Positions 1-12,351 of a DNA stretch of 64,000 bases are shown here, piece after piece. A model generated the notes under the pieces. That model ran no database searches and was not told the origin of the DNA. It saw only the letters and a program-made list of their open reading frames with translations. Position 1 is the first letter of the stretch. The number at the start of each line of letters is the position of its first letter. Both the position numbers and the translations under genes were made by a program. This stretch comes from Nematostella vectensis. Lineage: Eukaryota > Cnidaria > Anthozoa > Actiniaria > Edwardsiidae. The stretch is taken from the NCBI RefSeq assembly GCF_932526225.1, contig NC_064041.1, positions 3,050,699 to 3,114,698 on the forward strand, written 5' to 3'.

Positions 1-330
1 AAAACTGTTCAATACTTAACCGAGATAATTCTGTATAAGATAGGCAATCTTATAAATCCATTCTATACATCACCTTGATTGGAAAAGGGAAAATTAGAAA
101 ATAAAACTTGCCGAGACATTAAAGGTGCTTATACTGATAATCTATTTTATTTATTTTTTGGGTGACAAAAGTCATAAACATGCGTATCGTTGCTCTACGG
201 AGAGGTTAAATTTAAAGTTGACTTAGAGATGTATTTTATTTTAGTTTTTGACAGAATTCACTTTTTCGGTATATTTTCAAGCTATCGAGAAAAAAAATTA
301 CTTTTATTACCCGCCAACTAAAATAGGGTA

Positions 331-528
331 TAAATCAACACAAGGTTGAAAAGGTATGTGAAACGCCTCTGTGAAACAGAGTAGTTGCGCTGACGTTTCG
401 AGCGTTCGCCCTTCGTCGGAGCAAAAGAAAAATGAGTTTCTTTTGCTCCGACGAAAGGCTAACGCTCGAAACGACAGCGCTGTTTCACAGAGGCGTTTAA
501 CATACCTTTTCAATATTGTGTTGATTTA
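331..528. repeat. Foldback (inverted-repeat) element
   Basis: Two arms of about 95 bp face each other around a loop near 431-437. The left arm runs from TAAATCAACACAAG through CCTCTGTGAAACAG to GGAGCAAAAGAAA; the right arm is its imperfect reverse complement ending TTGATTTA. No coding capacity. It is typical of a foldback MITE; the family was not identified. Confidence 0.8.
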
Positions 529-1310
529 CCTTGTCTTCACCATGCCTACGCAGACCATCTAGTTTTCCTACAGCCTGCCTGTTATCTTTTCTAGTTATAC
601 CACCTGGAAATAGGCTAGTTATACTATTAGAACAAGTGTGTTGCGAACGCCTTAAACAGTTTAACAGGAAAGAAGAAAAAACAATAAGGAGAAAAGAAAT
701 GTACTCATCAGAGCGTTAACCTAATTATTTTTCAAGTCCTCACCTGATTGGCTAAGTAGTATTCAGAAACTAGCAATCCTAGAACTCGAGGCGAATTCCT
801 TAGGCCGGACCAGTTCAGGTTGGTGCCGCTTTACGTTGACAAGTAAGGTTGATCTAAAACAAATCCCCTCAGCAATTTAAATTGGTTGCTATTCATTTTC
901 CCAAGGTGGGTTACATCATAAATTCCGTCTAAAACAAGATTTACAAGAAATTCACCAGCTCCTGTTTTCTATTTATAGTGTTCTTTGCTGGAATGCCAAG
1001 GATTCAAACGCGCGTTAAAACTCAACTCCTCTTTTTCATCAATAAAGAAATGTTATACGGGTTTATTCCCACATTTTTCTCAATACAACTGTTAACTGAA
1101 TCGCTCTTCAAAATATTTTCAGTTCTATTATACCCCCTACAAATCTATAATACATATTTTTCTGAAGAAATAGTGTGAAGATTAGTTTAAAGATTCCGAT
1201 TGGGAATTTCTAGCATGAAATCTAAGTAATATAACTGTAAGAACAACAAAACTTCAATTCATAAAGCTATCGTTATTTTTCAGCCCCTATTCTTTGCGAG
1301 GGAGTCAATA

Positions 1311-2035
1311 CAATCGCGACATCGAAGCAAAAGCTACGAAAAGAACTCCGCATCTCGTATCTAAAAAAGGTAAAACCCCAAACGATGGGATGGGCCTTTC
1401 CAAAACACGATTCGAAGCCAATGCTTATTCTTCTGATTCCAAATGATTTCACATCCATGCTACTTGATTTCCAAAGGAACATAAATATGATTTTTCAGTA
1501 AGGGGACGGAAATAGTACTACTGAAAATCGACCTAAAACCCTTGTCAGTAGCGGTGAAGAATGCAGCCAGGTGCGATAAGTAGCGTAAATTGCAAAATTC
1601 AGTGAATCATCGAATCTTTAAGGCCCATGGGATGGGATGGGGCTACAAGAAAGCCATATGTAACAAACAATTACCCCCTCCCCTCTTTGTCACTGAGCCA
1701 AACCCCCCCTTTAGCGAAAAGCTAGATTGCTCGTGTCGTACGATATTAAGAAATGGAGTGATATCAACAATTCGATTCGAACCTTGGTCTCCAGTCTTTA
1801 TGCTACTTTAAATTTGATTCGAAAACCTTTTTTCCAGCGCTTTTATGCGAGTGTGAACAATTACAATCGCGACATCACAGCAAAAGCTACAAAAAGAACT
1901 CCGCATCTCGTATCTAAAATAAAGGTAAAAGTTAGATAATGAGATGGGCCTTAATTCCCAAGACACGGTTCGCATAATTTCAGATCCATGCTACTTGATT
2001 TCCAAAGGAACACAAATATGATTTTTGAGACAAAA
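1311..2035. repeat. Pair of diverged direct repeats
   Basis: About 170-bp segments beginning CAATCGCGACATC near 1311 and again near 1864. Both contain AAAGAACTCCGCATCTCGTA and end near CATGCTACTTGATTTCC. The copies differ by substitutions and small gaps, so the duplication is old or the two are dispersed copies of one repeat family. Non-coding. Confidence 0.7.
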
Positions 2036-2238
2036 GTGTTCGTGAACTGGTCGAGTCTCGGTGGCTTTTTTAAGGAAGAGTATGTGCTAGGGTCAATGAA
2101 CGTATTTTTTTCGTTTGTTGTCCATAGCACGACCTGTCTCACTTCTGCACTATATACAGGGGAAGAACTTGTGTTGGCTTGACGAAGGTATGTAGCGAAT
2201 AGATGTCTTTCTTTTTAGCAAATCTTCATTACCATTTC

Positions 2239-2284
2239 ACACTTGCCATCTACTAGAACACGTGTTCTAGTAGATGGCAAGTGT
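2239..2284. repeat. Perfect 46-bp palindrome centred on CACGTG
   Basis: The sequence equals its own reverse complement over 46 bp with no spacer. The arm reads ACACTTGCCATCTACTAGAA and the centre is CACGTG, an E-box core. A palindrome with no loop is either a freshly collapsed terminal-inverted-repeat element or a cruciform-prone site. Confidence 0.85.
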
Positions 2285-2639
2285 TAATATGTCAGTTTTC
2301 TTTTGTGTATTTTAATATACAGCGGACAGATCGTTCGAGTTTTGAAAATGTTTGATATTTTTGCTAGTTATAGTATTATATATTTTGTTTTTCAAATGAT
2401 GAACCTCTAGTACAAAAATCCTGACATTACCCTTGGGGTCTCGGGGAACATACTTTTTAGATGTATTCCTTTCTGCCTATTTTACAGCCGAAAGTGTTGT
2501 TGCCCGACTTCTCAGAACCGAAAAGGTTGCGCAAAATTACATCTGTGATAAAATATCTTAACATGTTGATGTGAAATTCTACGGAAGCCCAGCGAGGCCA
2601 CTGCCCTATTTGGTTTCGGATTTCCATGTTTTGCAAACA

Positions 2640-2876
2640 ACATCACGAGTTTGTATTTTGCTTTTGCGTGTTTGTACTTTGCTTTTGCTAGTTTGTATTT
2701 TGCTTTTGCAAGTTTTTTCTTTGCTTTTGCGAGTTTGTATTTTGCGTTTGCGACTTTGTATTTTGCATTTTGCGAGTTTGTATTTTGCTTTTGCGGGTTT
2801 GTATTTTGCTTTTGCTAGTTTGTATTTTGCCTTTGAGTTTGTACTTTGCTTTTGCTAGTTTGTACTTTGCTTAGAA
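2640..2876 (+). repeat. Minisatellite of about 21-bp TTTGTATTTTGCTTTTGCG units
   Basis: Roughly eleven imperfect units of the form TTTGTATTTTGCTTTTGCGAG, immediately upstream of the first GPCR coding exon. Because 21 is divisible by 3 the array stays open in one frame and makes a false leucine/phenylalanine-rich ORF. It probably lies in the promoter or a 5' UTR intron of the receptor gene. Confidence 0.8.
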
Positions 2877-2932
2877 ATTCTACGGTGTTTGACTATTTCT
2901 ACTTCCCTCGGCAGAGATACCATACAAAAGTG

Positions 2933-4042
2933 ATGGCCAACGCATCAAACACGAATCACTCCCGCATCTACAAGCACAGCCCATTGCCAGTCCATACAAA
3001 AGCTACATTCGCGGCTGTCGTGTTACTCTGTGGAGCGATAGGATTTATAGGCAATACGTTAGTGTTAGTTTTCGAGAGAAAAAAACGCAAAGCTGCAGAC
3101 ACACCTTCAAAGCGAAGGGCCTTCGAGCGATCGCTTACGCTGTACCTATTGAAGAGCTTGGCGCTTACGGATCTTTTGTGTTCGGTAATAAACCCTCCTC
3201 TATTTTTGTATTTGATGAACGGAAACCACACAGCAAATTGGCACTGTGTTGTAAATAACATTCCTGTATTTTGTTTTCCTGCCATGACGATCTTGAATCT
3301 TGTTGTCATCAGTCTAGATCGCTACATGGCGGTTTTCCACCCTCTCCGAGCACTCACGCGCGCCTTCGCAAAAAAGCTTGTGATCGCTGCGTGGATCGTG
3401 GGCGCAATTCTAGCGGTCATCCTAGCTCTTCCGGTCAGAAACATGTATATTGAGCTAGACGGCAATGTGTATACGTTCTCATGTATAGGTAGCAGCAAGG
3501 AAGTGTGGGAAAAAGTGGATTTTGGTGTCATTACCTTACTAGTTTACTTGGTACCAAACGCCATTATGTTTTACACGGCTGCGACCGTATCTAGGTTTCT
3601 ACGCAAGAGAAGCCGTGACATTCAAGACTCCGCAAATATCCATTCCAACAATTCTCAGGGCAGACGTTTTAAGGATACCAAAATGTTCATTAATGTCATT
3701 TTTGCATTCTGTATACCATACTCAACTTATTTCGTCTATAACTTGGTAAAACGCTTTGCAGGGTTAGAATTAAGTTATGAGCTCGAGTTTACGATAAGGA
3801 TGTCAGGTTGTGTACTAGCGACATTCAATAGTTGTATTAATCCAATTATTTACCTCTTTTCTTATAAAGATTTCAGAAGAGAGCTTAGGAATAGAATATG
3901 CCCTCGGCAGGTCGTGAATGATGAGAGTAGACAAAGGCAAGACCTATACATGGCGGGCAGATCAGAAGGGCGCAATAGAACCGGTCCAAGCTTGCCAAAT
4001 ATACCTGAACAAGAAAGAAACACTATTGAGACAAGGCTCTGA
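2933..4042 (+). CDS. Rhodopsin-family (class A) G protein-coupled receptor, orphan
   Basis: An uninterrupted 369-residue seven-transmembrane receptor for the plasma membrane. The N-terminus has N-glycosylation sequons (NAS, NHS). TM1 carries GNTLVL (Asn1.50) and TM2 LALTDLL (Asp2.50). A Cys before TM3 (WHC) pairs in principle with the Cys of the second loop (FSCIG). TM3 ends in DRY, TM5 has a conserved Pro, TM6 reads FCIPY in place of CWLP, and TM7 has NPIIY. The tail is basic and polar. I place the start at 2933, because the frame upstream is minisatellite-derived and a good acceptor (CTTCCCTCGGCAG) ends at 2914, suggesting a 5' UTR intron. Peptide or amine ligand cannot be assigned from sequence. 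Intronless coding GPCRs are common in anthozoans. Confidence 0.9.
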   Translation: MANASNTNHSRIYKHSPLPVHTKATFAAVVLLCGAIGFIGNTLVLVFERKKRKAADTPSKRRAFERSLTLYLLKSLALTDLLCSVINPPLFLYLMNGNHTANWHCVVNNIPVFCFPAMTILNLVVISLDRYMAVFHPLRALTRAFAKKLVIAAWIVGAILAVILALPVRNMYIELDGNVYTFSCIGSSKEVWEKVDFGVITLLVYLVPNAIMFYTAATVSRFLRKRSRDIQDSANIHSNNSQGRRFKDTKMFINVIFAFCIPYSTYFVYNLVKRFAGLELSYELEFTIRMSGCVLATFNSCINPIIYLFSYKDFRRELRNRICPRQVVNDESRQRQDLYMAGRSEGRNRTGPSLPNIPEQERNTIETRL

Positions 4043-4118
4043 GCATGCATGGGCCTTAAGCTTTCCAGAAACACATTAGGGTAGATACAGCCTTATTATG
4101 TATAATGTTATTCTCATA

Positions 4119-4124
4119 AATAAA
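4119..4124 (+). promoter_or_regulatory. Polyadenylation signal AATAAA of the first GPCR gene
   Basis: AATAAA lies 77 bp after the stop codon at 4042 and is followed by a T/GT-rich stretch, as expected for a cleavage site. It supports a short 3' UTR. Confidence 0.6.
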
Positions 4125-4274
4125 ATACGTTGTTTCTCTTGTTTGTTTGTGATCTTTTATGAATAAAATCCCCACAGGTAGTATCTAAATTCTAAAAAGC
4201 ACTCGGCTATGTTAACATATAACTATATCTGCATTAATTTTGACCTAGTCATTCAAGATAGGAAAACCAGGCAT

Positions 4275-4556
4275 ACCACCATAATTAACCATCATCAGTA
4301 TTGTTATCGTCTTCAACAATATTTATATCGTCATCATTACCACCACCAACAGCATGATTGCCACTGGGATCATCATCATCATCCTGATCATTTCCATGAT
4401 CACCATGATCGACATAATTATTGGCGACATCATTGTTATTCCCATCATCATCATTACCATTACTAAACATCATCATCATAACCATCACCATTATCGTCAT
4501 CATCTTCATTATTACCATGATTTCCATCATCCTTACCAACATCATTATCATCGGGT
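4275..4556. repeat. (ATC/ATT)n trinucleotide-rich microsatellite
   Basis: Imperfect runs of CAT, CAC, ATC and ATT triplets over about 280 bp. Triplet periodicity keeps several frames open on both strands, giving His-rich or Met/Asp/Asn-rich false ORFs. No gene here. Confidence 0.85.
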
Positions 4557-5304
4557 TGGTACAGTATGTGGATCATATCAAGAAAATTCAGCCAAAAAAT
4601 GTCGTTTTTGCCATACACTTCCATATAAGGAAATTAATATATTCCTTATTTGGAAAAACTGCACGATTCTTGTTATTTTTAAGGTTACCGAAGCCAGGTG
4701 CTTGGTAAACTTTATGACTTGTTATCAGAAAAGAAAAACAGAGACTGTGACCATCTTTAGTCAATGGAGAAAGTATCTGAAAAGAAACTAAAAGTCCTCG
4801 GTACCAGTCCCTCAAAACGACAACGTTTTCTTCATAAAAAACCTAAAGAGCCTAATATTTTCTTTCCCTTCATATGAGATCAAATGACTCAGAGTCCGAA
4901 AAACTTTTTTACCCTGCTAGCAGAGGCTTTTCCCTTGTATCTCTCTTTACATTGGCTTGTTTATTCGCGATTCGGTGTGTGCGCGGTGTTTTGTTCTTGA
5001 TACAAAAGACAACTCTGCTACGCGACACACACAGACGCAAATGACTACGATCCTTTGAGTCACAGAGGAGAAAGCTTTGCTCGCATGATGGATCGTTTTG
5101 CTCTCGATGCTCTGAAGTTTGTTTGGGTATAAACGGCCAAAAGTATGGAGGTTTTTTTTAAACATTTTTTTTCATTTGTAAAGAATTGGTTTTAACTTTT
5201 TTTCTCAATTATTTATAAACTTATTTTCCTATTCATTTTTTTTTTAAATTTATTTTTTCTTATGGACCTTTTCAACTTTTTTTCTTCTTACGAGTTATTT
5301 TTTT

Positions 5305-5480
5305 ATAAATGTGGACTTTAAAAGCACACTAGCATACACACATTGGCACCAGTCGGGCCAAGACGGGACGCTAGCACAGTCTTTTACCCGTGCTAGCTGT
5401 GCTAGCTGTGCAAGCGTCCCGTCTTGGCCCGACTGGTGCCAATGTGTGTATGCTAGTGTGCTTTTAAAGTCCACATTTAT
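5305..5480. repeat. Palindromic foldback element (family A)
   Basis: Arms of about 70 bp starting ATAAATGTGGACTTTAAAAG face each other around a short loop rich in GTGCTAGCT. The next about 120 bp (5481-5600) is the reverse complement of 11600-11722, so this is one end of a larger element also present at 11367-11800 in the opposite orientation. Non-coding. Confidence 0.85.
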
Positions 5481-5600
5481 GTATACATACTCGCAAGGAT
5501 AGTTTGGCTATCCGACGGAGTTTTAGACTAGCAAAGGTCGCATGCGTGATCCGCACAATTGGCATCACGCTAGCCCGGTCGCAGCTCTAGATCCCACATG

Positions 5601-8600
5601 TTCGAAGCAGCTGAATTTGTAAACCAACTTTTATAGGCAAAAAAATTGTGATGGAAAAGAACAGCTCTAGGATATCAGAAGAGATGAAACTTAAGTTGGT
5701 CAACTGAGCAGTCTCCCGTTTGTACAAAATGATATCAGGTAAGAAAGAAACATACTTAACTTTAAGCTTACATATAAGTAATTATATACTTACTTATATA
5801 GCCCTATATAGCGGAACGACATCTGGGGTAGTGAAAAGCAGTGTTTAATCTCATATATTAGGGTTTACGGAGATAAGTTTCATCTTTACTTAAAAGCTAA
5901 ACGTCAATTTCCCCTTATTGTTTTTGTCTTTTGAGAACTTGATTGAGTATTAACAGTATAGTAAAACTATATTTGTCGACTAGAAAATAAAAAAGCAATT
6001 TACAAGTTTAAACGATATAGATTTATTGATTTCTATTCTATTCATTTTATTTTTTGTTTTGGGTTTTTTTGATAAAAATGCTGTGTGTTTGCAAAGAATA
6101 GTGAAATGCTTTTAGGAAATAGGTATGAATGAAACTGTTGAAATGTAGTAATATCCATCAAAATAATCAATGGCCATTTACTACTAATACCAAAAGTTTC
6201 AAGTTCATGTTAGCTAGAATATCCTACATTTTATTTTAACGAAATAAAAAGGTTGGGTTGCTTTGTCATGTCAATGACTGTTTGGTAGCGGTGAGCGGCT
6301 GCACGGGCGCAAGTATCTACTAAATTTACATACAATTTCTGCATGGAGTTATCAAAACATGCTTTTACTGAATCAACAAAAGACAGGAAAAGTAATTAAA
6401 CATATGAGAGCATTTTTTTTGTTGAGACGCAATTCCAAAATTAACTTAATATAAAAAAAAAGAAAAACATAAAAAAGGACGCAAACTGCAAACCGTGCAC
6501 CGGCATTACCGGCACTTCATTACATAATCTTGTATTATGATGCAATAATTATTTAAGTTGTCTTTACCATAAATCATGACGCTCATTTTAACAAATTGAT
6601 AATTTTTTATTACCATAATTCACCTCAAATATCGATGACCTTTGACTGTGAGTGTCCCTCCATTTCTTGTTTTGAATCTCCCGCGTAAATTCGCACTGAA
6701 GCGAGGCTTTCATATTCAGATTTTCCCGCGAACATTTAAAGGTAATGATAATTAAACGCTTTTGGATAGCAACAACATTCACATCAATTATATTCGGGAT
6801 GCTCTCCATCTTTTACATCACCTAGATGTAGATTTACAACAGATATCATAGTTTGTATAGAGTACTTATCAAAGTTTCAATTTTTACTCCAGTTTTTATT
6901 CCAATTAAAAAACAGTTTTCTAATGCGTTGAGTTTGATCTAAAGCAAAACTAGTTGATTAATGAAAAATAATGTTCTTTAACCAATTCTGGGTCTTAAGA
7001 ATTCCATTAGACATGTTTTTGGTAACGTAAAGAACTCCGTTCACTGATAATGGATGTTAGTTACATAGATACTTAGCGTCACCTTCGTTGCAGGCTGTGC
7101 TGCTTTTTTTTTGCTACTTACTATTTCTTACATAATTCTCTCAGTGAAGTGCGTATTTCAATAGAAATACACATTAAGGTGGCACTTGCATAATCTAGCC
7201 TAGCATAATCGGTATGAAATGTTACCATGGCAGCGGTTGTTACGTTAAGAAATGTTTTGGTAACGTAAAGAAAGCCGTTCGCTGATAATGTATGTTAATT
7301 ACATAGATACTTAGCATCACGTTAGTTTGCAGGCTGTGCTACTTGCAAATGCAGGTTTACAAGAAAATATTTAAAACGCCATACAATCTCTTTATTTTCC
7401 TTGAAGTTTGTATATAAGGCATCGGTAGACCCAATATAGATCAAATCTTACATAAAAACAAATGAATAACAACAATATATGCGACTTTTCAAGTATAAAC
7501 GGTGTAATTTTGGGGTACTTTGGGGGTAAATTGTCGCAACGGTCGCTATGGAAACTCGTACACTCACACATTCATCATATCTTGAATGGGATTAGTTACA
7601 ACTATTCCTTGACCAAGTTTTCACTAAATTACTTTGTGCTACGGCACGCTATGATTGGATTCGTTTTTAAGGGGCTTAGCCAAGTAAAAAGAGGGGGACC
7701 ATATGGGTGCCGCGTTTCAGGCCCTAGCAGTATGATGTCCCAATGTTCGATTAGTGCATCGTGCCTAAAATTGTTCTTTAGAGATGTAGCAATAATTCTA
7801 TGATAACAGATTGCTTATGTACTACATGTGCTACGTTTTCCATTTTCTAGGCTAGTTCTGGAAATTTGCTCCCCGACTATATATTATGAACCAAACTCCG
7901 GTTACTTCTCCTCTTCGAAAAAAGAAAACAACTGTTCAATTTCAATCACCTAAAACGTCACTAGAAAAGCAAAGACGAGTTTTGTCTTGTTTGTGGGATA
8001 AATTTCAAGACATCTGAGCAGGCGAGTTTCTTCAATGTAAATATCGCACAGTTGGACTCGATCAGCTAATTCCAGAAGAATATGCAAACGCTGTAAACGG
8101 AAAATTCACTCATTAGTCAAAATAAAGAAAATTTTGAATGAAGATGAAGCATTGAATGGCCTCTTTTATAATTCGCCGCGTGATATTTCTACGGGGACGC
8201 CATTTCGAATGCGCTATACGATATACGCTTCACGCATGCGCTAGTCATTGTGGGCTCAAATAGTGGCCAGTAATTAATGAACGGAGTACATACGCCCTGG
8301 ATCTCCCGTCCACGATCGTGGACGGCGGTTTGATCAAAGGAACTAGCGACCCATGACCCTGCGAAATAAAGAGAAAAGAGGACTATGCTAGCATGGAAGA
8401 AGCATCTACATGAACGCTATAAAAATATACTAATTTTGTATGAAATATACCGATAAAATGAATTCTTCATTGTTTGTGAACGTCAGTGAACTATTAATAC
8501 AATATTCTCGAATCCTTTTACATACTTTAAATTCCTTGCTCCTCTCTGCCTTGCTCGGGGGCAGAACATATGATATCGCAGAAATGCCCGAATATAGATA

Positions 8601-10397
8601 AATATACGAGATTCTTGGTCAGGTACTGGTAAAACGACAAAGGAATAACTTCTAAAATTTTTGAACCGCATATCGAGGGTTTTAATGAAGTTTTAACAAA
8701 GATGTAAAATTTGAAACAATTTATAGACTTTCTTTTTTCGATCTAATGCTTGGTCGTTCGAACGGCTGGCTTTGAACAAATAAAACGCTTCACGTCATTT
8801 TTTTACTTCATTTAATTACATTTAACAGGGACTGATATTAGTTTGCTGAAGTTCTTGACACAACTGTCAGCTCTTCTGTCAATTCCCATTAATTTTTTTT
8901 GGTGATGAATTGAGGATAACGCTTCACATCATACAACGTTTCAAGGCGCTGTTTGGTTTTCCTTGAGAAGACATCATATATTTAAGCGCCCTCCTGCTAA
9001 TATTGCATGATAGGGGGATCAACCGCTTCTGGCACGCTGCCTTTTTTGCGAGTTGAATTTGCACATATATAAATTAAATAACGAATGAAGGCAGCTGTAG
9101 AAAGACGGGAGCACTGTAAAGTCAATGAAATAGGTGAGTTATTTATCATTACTATTTCAATTTTTGTTCATGTGTTTCTGTGTTGTCTGTTTGTCTGTGT
9201 TGTTGTTGTTTCGTGTTTATATTTTAAGAGGATACAGCTTATTTCATAAGACTCAGGCTCAACTTAGTTTAACAATCTTAAGTTGTAAAGGTGTTCTTCG
9301 AATTTCTTATAGCGCATTCTTCGATTTTTTGTTATTTCCAATTATATTTCTTTATTTTGGCAAAATAGATACTAAGGGTTTTTTGTAAGATATTAACTTC
9401 TTTTTCTATTTAAAACTGCGTCTATTATTAATATCGTATAATCGGACAAAAAACTTATTTAAAGAAAAAAGAAATAAAAAAAGGATTAATTTAACGCTTT
9501 AAATTTAGTTGGGTTTTTTTTTCATTGAATTTTTATTGTTTACTTATTTGCGGCTCACTTTCGGCATTGGATTTTAATCATTTCAGTTTAGAAAAGAATA
9601 ATAAAAGAAATAATCGTATTGCTTCTCCTGTGTTAGGATTTTGGAGTGCGCTCGGTGAAAATAATGACATTCAAAAACTCCATCAGTTTGCCACTAGTTT
9701 ATATTATTAGGTGTACGTCCCGTGGCGATATGCTTCTGTTTGATTTTCATCTAATCCTACTCAGGTTCGGTACAAGATATCATCTGTTCAAACTAGAATC
9801 CAAACTTCATTTTCTTATCAAGGAAACATTTGGAAAGATAACATCAAAAGAAAACAAAACATGTTTCAAGATGCTGGTGCTTCCTTTAAAACATTGACAT
9901 TAGAACATAGGCCATAGTATAGTGAAAGGCCAAATGTAAACACTGCAAAGGAAGGGCACGAAACCTGCCATCAAGAGAAGTGTTTACAGGCTTTAGAAGG
10001 TGGATTGAGAGGTAAGAATAGTTTTTTTATAGCTGCAAATGTGAGACATGTACTAAAATAGTTTTATGCCAAGTGACATTGTTTAAAAATGACTTAAAAA
10101 CTTTAAAGCTCCTAAAAAATTGGAGAAAGAAGTTACTGCGCGAAAATTTCGCGGTTAATATAGGGCTGAACAATTTGATGTGATATTTTTTATAAGCATA
10201 TTACTGAAACGGATAATGCCAGAAAAAGGTTAGTTACGGGAGATTCAATTGATCTTTGATAACGGCATAAAGAAATGCAAATCTTCAAAACTTGGTTTTG
10301 GCGTATTCGAAAGGTTATTAGCATGCTGTCATGCCGCTCTTCGGGTCAGGTTATAACTTGGGCCACCTGTGCTATCGACTGCCTATTACTCGGTACC
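5601..10397. other. Intergenic, nothing supported
   Basis: AT-rich sequence without a convincing exon. It contains a 90-bp direct repeat (7016-7105 and 7252-7345). A 44-codon open frame from 7887 is basic but too short, and not clearly spliced, to defend as a gene. Confidence 0.5.
7016..7345. repeat. Pair of about 90-bp direct repeats 236 bp apart
   Basis: Copies at 7016-7105 and 7252-7345 share TTTTGGTAACGTAAAGAA, CATAGATACTTAGC and GCAGGCTGTGCT, with scattered differences. No coding content between them. They may be the long ends of a decayed element or a local duplication. Confidence 0.7.
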
Positions 10398-10684
10398 ATG
10401 TTACTGTCGAATCCGTTGTATCGTGACGCCGCATTTTCAAAACATAGATTTGTTTTTGTCTTTTGGGACAAGCCAAACAGATTCTTGCCATCTCTCGCCT
10501 AGCGCAGTTGGCTGGCTTTCTGTCGCGACACTGTGTGGTTTTCGTCCAGAGGATGGCCAGGGAAGTGCACAAAGCGAGACTATGATTGGCTCAGAATGGA
10601 TTACTGACGACGGAACAGAAAACCAAAACAAATCGTGTTTTGAAAACGCGGGTCGCGATAAAAGGAATTCGACAGTAAACAAGC
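10398..10684. repeat. Inverted-repeat element with about 70-bp arms
   Basis: The left arm begins TTACTGTCGAATCCG and runs through TTTTCAAAACATAGATTTG. The right arm, ending near 10684, is its imperfect reverse complement (CAAATCGTGTTTTGAAAA then GAATTCGACAGTAAAC). The open frames across it are shadows of the repeat. Confidence 0.7.
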
Positions 10685-11366
10685 TGTCATAAACCACAAA
10701 TATTATATACTTTTCATTTTTCTGCGCTCCTAGCCGACGATTTCACCGATAATTTTTCAAAATCGTTGAAGCGTTTTCATTGGCCAGCACTGAAATGGCT
10801 TCCAATAAGAGACCGGCCCCTCCCTAAGGCCCTGACCAATCAAAAGGCATCAAATGTTAATTCGTTTGAATGACGTAAGCCAGAGAGTGGTTTGGCAGTT
10901 GGAAATTAATTACGAGAGCTCGATTAAAAATCGCAATAAAAATAGATTAGTATAATATAGACGATAAGAAAATGGGTTTTGATGCCTGAAAACAGGTGTG
11001 TTTTAGCGAATGCAAGTTTTAACAGTCTTGAAATGTGTAGCTTCCAAATGAAAACATAGTATTTCTTTCATTTTATTTTTAGTATAAGGGATACTGCCAT
11101 ACAGTGGCACTCACACATTTAGCGGCCAATTTTTCAAACTCACGTAATATTGGTCACACACGCAATGTATTTTATAACCTGTTTTAAACGGCCTATTTTT
11201 TTTAAAGAACGTCTAATTTCAGTCGAGACTGGGCCTTTTTCATTTTTGAACAGCATTTTAAGGCTGAATATATTCTTAACTATGTTCTTATTTTAGTTTA
11301 TAGAAAAATATAACACCAATGAGTTATTAGAAAGAGAATTACATAAATGATGAATAGCAAAAATAT

Positions 11367-11800
11367 ATAAGTGGACTTAAAAGCAAACTAGCATACACAT
11401 ATTGGCACCAGTCGGGCCAAGACGGGACGCTAGCACAGTCTATTGCCCGTGCAGTTCGGCAACCATGGACAGCTGTTTCGTCCTTATTAGGACTCGTCAG
11501 CATCGCATAGCCGGTTTGCCTCAGTTAAACTTCATCGCCAAAAAAAACTGCAGGGCGACTTCGACTCGAACGAAGTGCTTTAAACCACAGCTCAGATCCA
11601 TGTGGGATCTAGAGCTGCGACCGGGCTAGCGTGATGCCAATTGTGCGGATCACGCATGCGACCTTTGCTAGTCTAAAACTCCGTCGGATAGCCAAAACTA
11701 TCCTTGCGAGTATGTATACATAAATGTGGACTTTAGAAGCACACTAGCATACACATATTGGCACCAGTCGGGCCAAGACGGGACGCTAGCACAGTCTATT
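11367..11800. repeat. Family A element, composite copy with direct terminal repeats
   Basis: GTGGACTTAAAAGCAAACTA at 11371 and GTGGACTTTAGAAGCACACT near 11726 start two direct copies of the same about 75-bp end, bracketing about 280 bp. The inner 11600-11722 matches 5481-5600 in reverse complement. Together with the copy near 5.3 kb this defines a mobile, non-autonomous family. Confidence 0.75.
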
Positions 11801-12351
11801 GTTGGCGGGTTTCTTTTTTTAGAACGCACATTCAAGCAAAACATTGAAGTATTGACAATTTCATTTTTCATCTTATTGCTTAAACAAACTGTAGATTTAA
11901 ATAACTGATAGGAACCAAATTAATCCCCAATTCAAAATAAATAAATAAGTTCGTGTACTCGGGACAGCTGTTGCGATATTGCCGCCGTTTTGTCATTCCT
12001 CTTCTTCTACATTATTCGCCTTATTCCCTGTGTGATAAGTGAAACTCAAGGATCAGGTATCATTTATTTTACCTCTGCCTTATTTCACTTAAGTTTAATT
12101 CAATTCGAAACCTACGCCTTTTCAATCCATGTGGTACATGGTTGCATTTTCAATTCGATGGTGTGAGTTTTAGATGTTAACCACTAACTAATAATTACTG
12201 TTTGGCAGTTCAACAACTAACTCCACTGTCAAATGGCTTAGCTATCAAATGTAATGTTTTTTATCCACGTACTTGTGCGTTCTTTTTTACATCCTCTGCT
12301 ACTACTAACATTTATTTCTTTTTGCAGCTTGGTGAAATTAGCTTACATAAT

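Larger units (their letters stand above)
1..2638. other. Intergenic, repeat-bearing, no supported gene
   Basis: AT-rich non-coding sequence. Short open frames are present, but none shows a recognisable domain or splice structure. It holds a foldback element (331-528), a degenerate pair of about 170-bp direct repeats (from 1311 and from 1864) and a perfect palindrome (2239-2284). I see no promoter or exon that I can defend. Confidence 0.6.

Noticed and set aside
2846-2932. 29-residue N-terminal extension of the first GPCR
   Set aside because: Partly encoded by the minisatellite, and a likely 3' splice site lies inside it; 2933 gives a normal receptor N-terminus.
4209-4551. His-rich and Met/Asp-rich ORFs on opposite strands
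   Set aside because: Trinucleotide microsatellite; no gene structure.
7887-8021. 44-codon basic ORF beginning MNQTPVTSPLRKKK
   Set aside because: No domain, no splice signals and no conserved partner; possible as an exon fragment but not defensible.
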